Assembly: GCF_020075495.1 (NCBI RefSeq)
Contig: NZ_JABYQT010000004.1
Location: forward strand, 62,001-126,000
Origin: Vreelandella aquamarina
Lineage (GTDB): Bacteria; Pseudomonadota; Gammaproteobacteria; Pseudomonadales; Halomonadaceae
Direction: 5' to 3'
DNA: 64,000 nucleotides
A program made the position numbers and the translations under genes. The first letter of the stretch is position 1. Each line of letters opens with the position of its first letter. Positions 59,921 to 64,000 of this stretch are shown here, one piece after another. Under the pieces are notes generated by a model. The model saw only the letters and a list, made by a program, of their open reading frames with translations, was not told where the DNA came from and made no database searches.

Positions 59921-62440
59921 ATGGCGGATCGGAAACCGCATTTACTGGTTAACGGTGTTGGTAGTAGAGAAGATTTTCAGTCCCGAAGCCGAGGTAGAAG
60001 CCCCGAAGTTGCTCTTCAAGATAGGCATCAACACGGCACTGCCTTAGCACAGCAATACGCTAACGTGCTGGCTAGGCATGAGGCTCGCCAAGCTGAGCCG
60101 TTAGTACCTATTACAGATGAAACAGGTGTTTACGTTGAAGTTGTCGGATTTTCAGGCATCGAGCTCCCGTTAGAGAAGCTCGATAACCGCGACTTCAAGC
60201 TCTGTTCCTGCCGTAAGCAGGGTGACCACGAAGTCGCGACGGTTTTCATTCCTGAGTCACGGCGCGATGCTTTCAACCAAAAGCTCCACTGGTATCTTAC
60301 TAAAGATACAGACAAGGGCATGCCTCGTAATCAGGCGTTTATCGACAGCATCGCTGAGATCAAGCTGGCAGATTTACGCTCCTTCTGGACAGATGCCCAA
60401 GAACTATTCCCCGAAGCAGCAGACCAGCCTGTGTGGTGGGAACTGTGGCTGAAAAAGCGGGCGACAGATCTATCTGCTAGCGAAGTGGCTGCACAGCTTG
60501 CTGAACGGCTTGACGCTGAGCTAAGCAACACCTCGCTTAGTTTCTTTGATAGTTTCGTTATTCTCATCAAAGCATCCGTTGACCAGCTTAAATCAGCTCC
60601 AGAGCTAATCGCCAACCTTGAAGAATTACGTCGCGCCAAACAGACTCCGAATGCGTTCATTTCTATGCCAGCTAAAGAGCAGCACGAGTGGGCCGATGAG
60701 CTAGCAGACCGGATACGGCTAGACGAAAGCACCACAACCGCTATTACGGTGCTGGATACAGGGGTCAATTTCCATCATCCACTACTAAGCCAGGTGATTA
60801 CTCAGCAGGTGGCACAAGCGTGGGAGTCCAGCTGGCCTCTCTATGATGACTACCAGCCTACCTACCCCCTAGCGCCGTATAACGACCACGGTTCCAGGCA
60901 AGCGGGGCTAGCAGCGCTGGGTGAGCTAGATGAATCGTTACTTGCTACTCACGAGATCTGGCTTGCTTACCGAATTGAGTCTGGCCGCATATTGCCACCC
61001 GCTGGGAATAACGATCCTGAACTTTACGGCGCTATTACCGTAGGCACCGCAGCGAAGCTTGAAATTGATAACCCGGAGTTTTCCCGCGTTTATTCTCTGG
61101 CGGTTACCTCGCCCGCTGAATCGATAAGCGGGCAGCCTTCGTCCTGGTCTGCCGAAATTGATCAGTTCGCCTTCGGTCTGGAGGACGATTTACAAAGGCT
61201 GTTTGTGATTTCTGCTGGTAACAACCAATCGTTATACGCGACAGTGGATGTCTGGGATCAGGTACATCTCGCGGACATTGAAGACCCGGCCCAAGCATGG
61301 AACGCCTTAACCGTTGGTGCTTACACAGAAAAAACAACCAACGACGACCCCAGCTTTGTAGGCTGGGCACCTTTTGCCAAACCTGGGGATGTTGCCCCCG
61401 CGAGCCGGTCATCGGTGAATTGGGGCTGGCAAAAGCAAGCGCCTTATAAACCTGATGTGGTGGCAGAAGGCGGTAACCGGTTGTTATCGCCTGACGGCAC
61501 GGAAGTGTCCGATGCTGACGTGGTGTCGCTATTAACCACCTCAGGCAGAACCAGCGGGCAGCTATTCGAGACCACCAAAGATACCAGCGCGGCCTGTGCG
61601 TTGGTTTCCAGACAGGCCGCACTGCTGATGGCGGAGTATCCTGATTACTGGCCAGAGACAATACGCGGGCTGATTGTTCATTCGGCGGAATGGACACCCC
61701 GAATGTGGGAGCGTTTTGACCTGCTGAACAAAAGCCAAACGCCCTCCAATGCTGCCAAGACGATGCTGCGATGCGTAGGCCACGGCGTTCCGAGCCTAGA
61801 GCGTGCAAGGTACAGTGCGAACAATGCCTTGACGTTGATTGTTCAGGATACCCTGCAGCCCTTCAAAAAGCCGAGTGGCAAGGCTTCTGACGATCCGAAA
61901 CTGAACGAAATGCAACTTTATCAGTTGCCCTGGCCCGTGGAAGAGTTACGTACATTGCCGCCAGAGTTGGATATTAAATTACGGGTGACGCTGTCGTACT
62001 TTATTGAGCCAAACCCAGGCCGCAGAGGCTACCGCCAGCGCTACAGTTATCAATCTCACGGGCTGCGTTTCAATGTCATTCGTCCCAGTCAATCGTTAGA
62101 AAACTTTCGTGCTGCAATTAACCGCGTGGCCAACGAGTCTGTCGAGGGCTACCAAGGTGTCGAAGGTGATAGCAGTGGTTGGCTACTGGGTTCCCAAATC
62201 AGAACCCGAGGCTCGCTACACTCCGATACGTGGACAGGTTCAGCGGCGGATCTAGCCAATATGCACACACTAGCGGTCTATCCCGTGGGCGGCTGGTGGA
62301 AGTACCGTGCAGGAGAAGAACGCTGGCAAAACCGCGTTCGCTTTAGCTTGATCGTCAGCATCGACGTGCCGGATAGCGAGGTGGATATCTACTCAGAGGT
62401 CGAGAATCTGATTGAAGCCAGCGTGCAGGTGGAGACCTAA
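59921..62440 (+). CDS. ietS: Subtilisin-like S8 peptidase of an IetAS-like defence module
   Basis: 839-residue serine protease without a signal peptide, so cytoplasmic. The N-terminal ~270 residues are a specific extension. Catalytic triad: Asp279 in ITVLDTGVNFHHP, His323 in NDHGSRQAG, Ser556 in KDTSAACALVSRQAALLM; oxyanion Asn in VISAGNN (about 434). A large insertion lies between His and Asn, and a ~270-residue C-terminal part follows the Ser. It presumably cleaves a target or itself when its ATPase partner signals infection; that is inferred. It ends 49 bp from the convergent hsdS stop. Confidence 0.8.
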   Translation: MADRKPHLLVNGVGSREDFQSRSRGRSPEVALQDRHQHGTALAQQYANVLARHEARQAEPLVPITDETGVYVEVVGFSGIELPLEKLDNRDFKLCSCRKQGDHEVATVFIPESRRDAFNQKLHWYLTKDTDKGMPRNQAFIDSIAEIKLADLRSFWTDAQELFPEAADQPVWWELWLKKRATDLSASEVAAQLAERLDAELSNTSLSFFDSFVILIKASVDQLKSAPELIANLEELRRAKQTPNAFISMPAKEQHEWADELADRIRLDESTTTAITVLDTGVNFHHPLLSQVITQQVAQAWESSWPLYDDYQPTYPLAPYNDHGSRQAGLAALGELDESLLATHEIWLAYRIESGRILPPAGNNDPELYGAITVGTAAKLEIDNPEFSRVYSLAVTSPAESISGQPSSWSAEIDQFAFGLEDDLQRLFVISAGNNQSLYATVDVWDQVHLADIEDPAQAWNALTVGAYTEKTTNDDPSFVGWAPFAKPGDVAPASRSSVNWGWQKQAPYKPDVVAEGGNRLLSPDGTEVSDADVVSLLTTSGRTSGQLFETTKDTSAACALVSRQAALLMAEYPDYWPETIRGLIVHSAEWTPRMWERFDLLNKSQTPSNAAKTMLRCVGHGVPSLERARYSANNALTLIVQDTLQPFKKPSGKASDDPKLNEMQLYQLPWPVEELRTLPPELDIKLRVTLSYFIEPNPGRRGYRQRYSYQSHGLRFNVIRPSQSLENFRAAINRVANESVEGYQGVEGDSSGWLLGSQIRTRGSLHSDTWTGSAADLANMHTLAVYPVGGWWKYRAGEERWQNRVRFSLIVSIDVPDSEVDIYSEVENLIEASVQVET

Positions 62441-62445
62441 GAAAG

Positions 62446-62473
62446 CGGCATCGATACGCACTGTACGATGCCG
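62446..62473. terminator. Hairpin between convergent ietS and hsdS
   Basis: CGGCATCG (62446-62453) pairs with CGATGCCG (62466-62473), loop of 12. It sits in the 49-bp gap and could stop both transcripts. Confidence 0.5.
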
Positions 62474-62489
62474 TTACTTCAAAGATGGG

Positions 62490-63767
62490 CTAGTCGTCGG
62501 CCAGCTCGCGGGCATCGACATTGACGCGGACTTTGCCGGTGAGCAGGTCTTGCATTAGGGCTTTTTTGAACGATTGAATAGCGTTGATCTTATTGATGGT
62601 TTTTGTGATACGCGCTTCAACTGAGTCTAGAGCATTAGCTATGTTTTTTTGCTCAGATATGTCTGGAACAGCTATTGCGATACGGCCCAAAGACTCACCG
62701 CTGATACCTGCTCTTGTCGTAAACTTGCTGTTATCCATCATTTGCTTACGAACGGCGTTGCTTTGAAATACATATTTCAAAAAATTAGGGTGGAATAAGC
62801 CATTTTTTTGACGAGCACGAATAACGAAGCCGTTGAAAACCACATCGTCTCTTCGACCTAAATAGACATTAGAAAAGCCAATCTCGTCCGGTGTTTCAGA
62901 GGTTCTCGTGAAAAACACATCTCCAAAATGAACCCTGAACCTTGAGAGCTCCTTTTCATTCATTTCGACGAGCGCGCTAAGGTCTGAGTCCAGAATTCCT
63001 CCACCTACATAAACATTTTTGTAGCTGATAATTGGTACGCCATGACCAAAAGCATCCTTGTCTTTATTCACACCATTTTTAAGATCAAACACATCCCCCA
63101 ATAGATAGCTTTCCCAGCCAACAGGAATCCTTCCCACAGGCGAATCTTTAAACTCGGTATGTGGAACGCCGCCCGGCCCAATACCTTTGGTCAGCAGCTC
63201 CTGCATCATGCCGGTTTTCAGGTCTTTCAGCTTGTCGATCTGGGCGCGTGTTTTTTCAATCACCTCGTCGACAGATGACAGGATGGCGGCGATTTTTTTC
63301 TGTTCGGGGAGTGGTGGGAGGTCGATAGGCAACAGTTTTAAGTCGTCGAGCCGAATACCCTTTACGGTTGAGCCAGTCGCGAGATTTTCGATTTTCTCAC
63401 TTTGAGATAGGTACCAATGCAATATGAATCGCCAGTCTACTCCGCTAACCGGATAGAAGGCTTTCAAATCCTGATTAATTGCTACATCGCGGTCGAAGTA
63501 AACAGCTTTCCCGACTGCCATTCGGCAGGCAATGATCATTGTGTAGGCAGAAATCAGTTTGCTCGAGCTCTTTTCCAGCCCTTGAACTGAGATGCATTCT
63601 GCAGTGGAAGTAAGTGACACACGGCGCAAGTCTTTAACAGTTGCCCAAGGAATGCCACCATCCCAGTAGGTGGGTTCTATACGCGGAGGTGTTCCACCAC
63701 CTTCAATTTTTTCAGCGAGGTCACCCAGCTCATGGATGCCCCACCCAGCAGGCACCCTGTTACTCAT
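62490..63767 (-). CDS. hsdS: Type I restriction-modification specificity subunit S
   Basis: Sets the recognition sequence. 425 residues in the standard two-half design: TRD1 (about 1-155), central conserved helices (LPEQKKIAAILSSVDEVIEK...LKDLKTGMMQELLTKG, about 157-200), TRD2 (about 205-365) and a matching distal repeat (EQKNIANALDSVEARI...FKKALMQDLLTGKVRV). The ATG overlaps the end of hsdM (ATGAGTAA), so M and S are co-translated. Target sequence unknown. Confidence 0.94.
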   Translation of the reverse strand: MSNRVPAGWGIHELGDLAEKIEGGGTPPRIEPTYWDGGIPWATVKDLRRVSLTSTAECISVQGLEKSSSKLISAYTMIIACRMAVGKAVYFDRDVAINQDLKAFYPVSGVDWRFILHWYLSQSEKIENLATGSTVKGIRLDDLKLLPIDLPPLPEQKKIAAILSSVDEVIEKTRAQIDKLKDLKTGMMQELLTKGIGPGGVPHTEFKDSPVGRIPVGWESYLLGDVFDLKNGVNKDKDAFGHGVPIISYKNVYVGGGILDSDLSALVEMNEKELSRFRVHFGDVFFTRTSETPDEIGFSNVYLGRRDDVVFNGFVIRARQKNGLFHPNFLKYVFQSNAVRKQMMDNSKFTTRAGISGESLGRIAIAVPDISEQKNIANALDSVEARITKTINKINAIQSFKKALMQDLLTGKVRVNVDARELADD

Positions 63768-64000
63768 ACCCCAGCTCCCTCAAATACCCCTTCATCACGC
63801 TTTCGGCTTCGGCTACTTCGGCATCCAGCTCATGCAGCGAGACCTTGTACTTATCCCACCAGCGTTCTAGCTGGCTGATAATAGCGTCGCTGTTTTCAGC
63901 ATCGGGGGCTTCTTGCTGAACGATGTTACGTAGCTGCTCTTTGCTGTCGATGGCAGGTTTGAAGTCGTAGTAGGCCTCATCACGGCGATCAAATACGCAG
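63760..64000 (-). CDS. hsdM: Type I restriction-modification methylase subunit M, C-terminal end (partial)
   Basis: The last 79 codons of a minus-strand gene enter from the right edge and stop with TAA at 63760-63762, overlapping the hsdS ATG. The frame reads FKPAIDSKEQLRNIVQQEA, a helical LERWWDKYKVSLHELDAEV stretch and ends KGYLRELGYE, as in the C-terminal coiled region of N6-adenine HsdM proteins. The catalytic NPPF part lies outside. Confidence 0.85.
   Translation of the reverse strand, partial: CVFDRRDEAYYDFKPAIDSKEQLRNIVQQEAPDAENSDAIISQLERWWDKYKVSLHELDAEVAEAESVMKGYLRELGYE

Overview
The window reads as GC-rich chromosome from a Halomonas-like gammaproteobacterium (Halomonadaceae). This rests on an NhaD-type Na+/H+ antiporter, a Pseudomonas/Halomonas-style gene order (mnmG-rsmG-parA-parB-atp; crc between pyrE and rph), ErpA, Rep and a c5-type cytochrome. 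It has two parts: a core chromosome segment (1 to about 43,040) and an acquired, more AT-rich island (about 43,040 to 64,000).

Core part. A truncated ClC-type chloride transporter is followed by argC, erpA and a polar amino-acid ABC importer. Next comes a gene-poor stretch (5,468-5,958) holding a cluster of DnaA boxes and AT-rich DNA, the likely replication origin. mnmG-rsmG-parA-parB follows, then the nine-gene F1Fo ATP synthase operon behind a clear sigma70-type promoter. Further on are mgtE, a PAP2 phosphatase, a CDF metal exporter, a cell-wall precursor cluster (uppP-apbE-glmU-glmS), nhaD, a CBS protein, a two-component system, a GNAT enzyme, a 27-residue membrane peptide, a c5-type cytochrome and rep. 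A three-gene membrane dehydrogenase (Tat-exported small subunit, GMC flavoprotein, triheme cytochrome), trmL, pyrE, a Crc-like protein with a dismantled ExoIII active site, rph and yicC complete the core.

Island part. It begins just past yicC with short direct and inverted repeats and a decayed tyrosine-recombinase gene. That gene is cut by a 1.2-kb IS3-family element whose other side abuts the last 34 codons of a RadC-like gene. Then come three defence modules. The first, on the minus strand, is a DruH-like protein plus a giant DUF1998-type helicase, which matches a type III Druantia pair. The second is a type I restriction-modification locus, also on the minus strand (hsdM partial, hsdS, hsdR, YgjP-type metallopeptidase). 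The third is a two-gene AAA ATPase plus subtilisin-like protease module resembling IetAS, inserted in the opposite orientation exactly between hsdS and hsdR. The ATPase/protease pair nested inside the restriction locus, with a metallopeptidase gene overlapping hsdR, is the most interesting arrangement in the window.

No rRNA, tRNA or CRISPR array was recognised. Family assignments come from motif and architecture recognition only; no database search was run.
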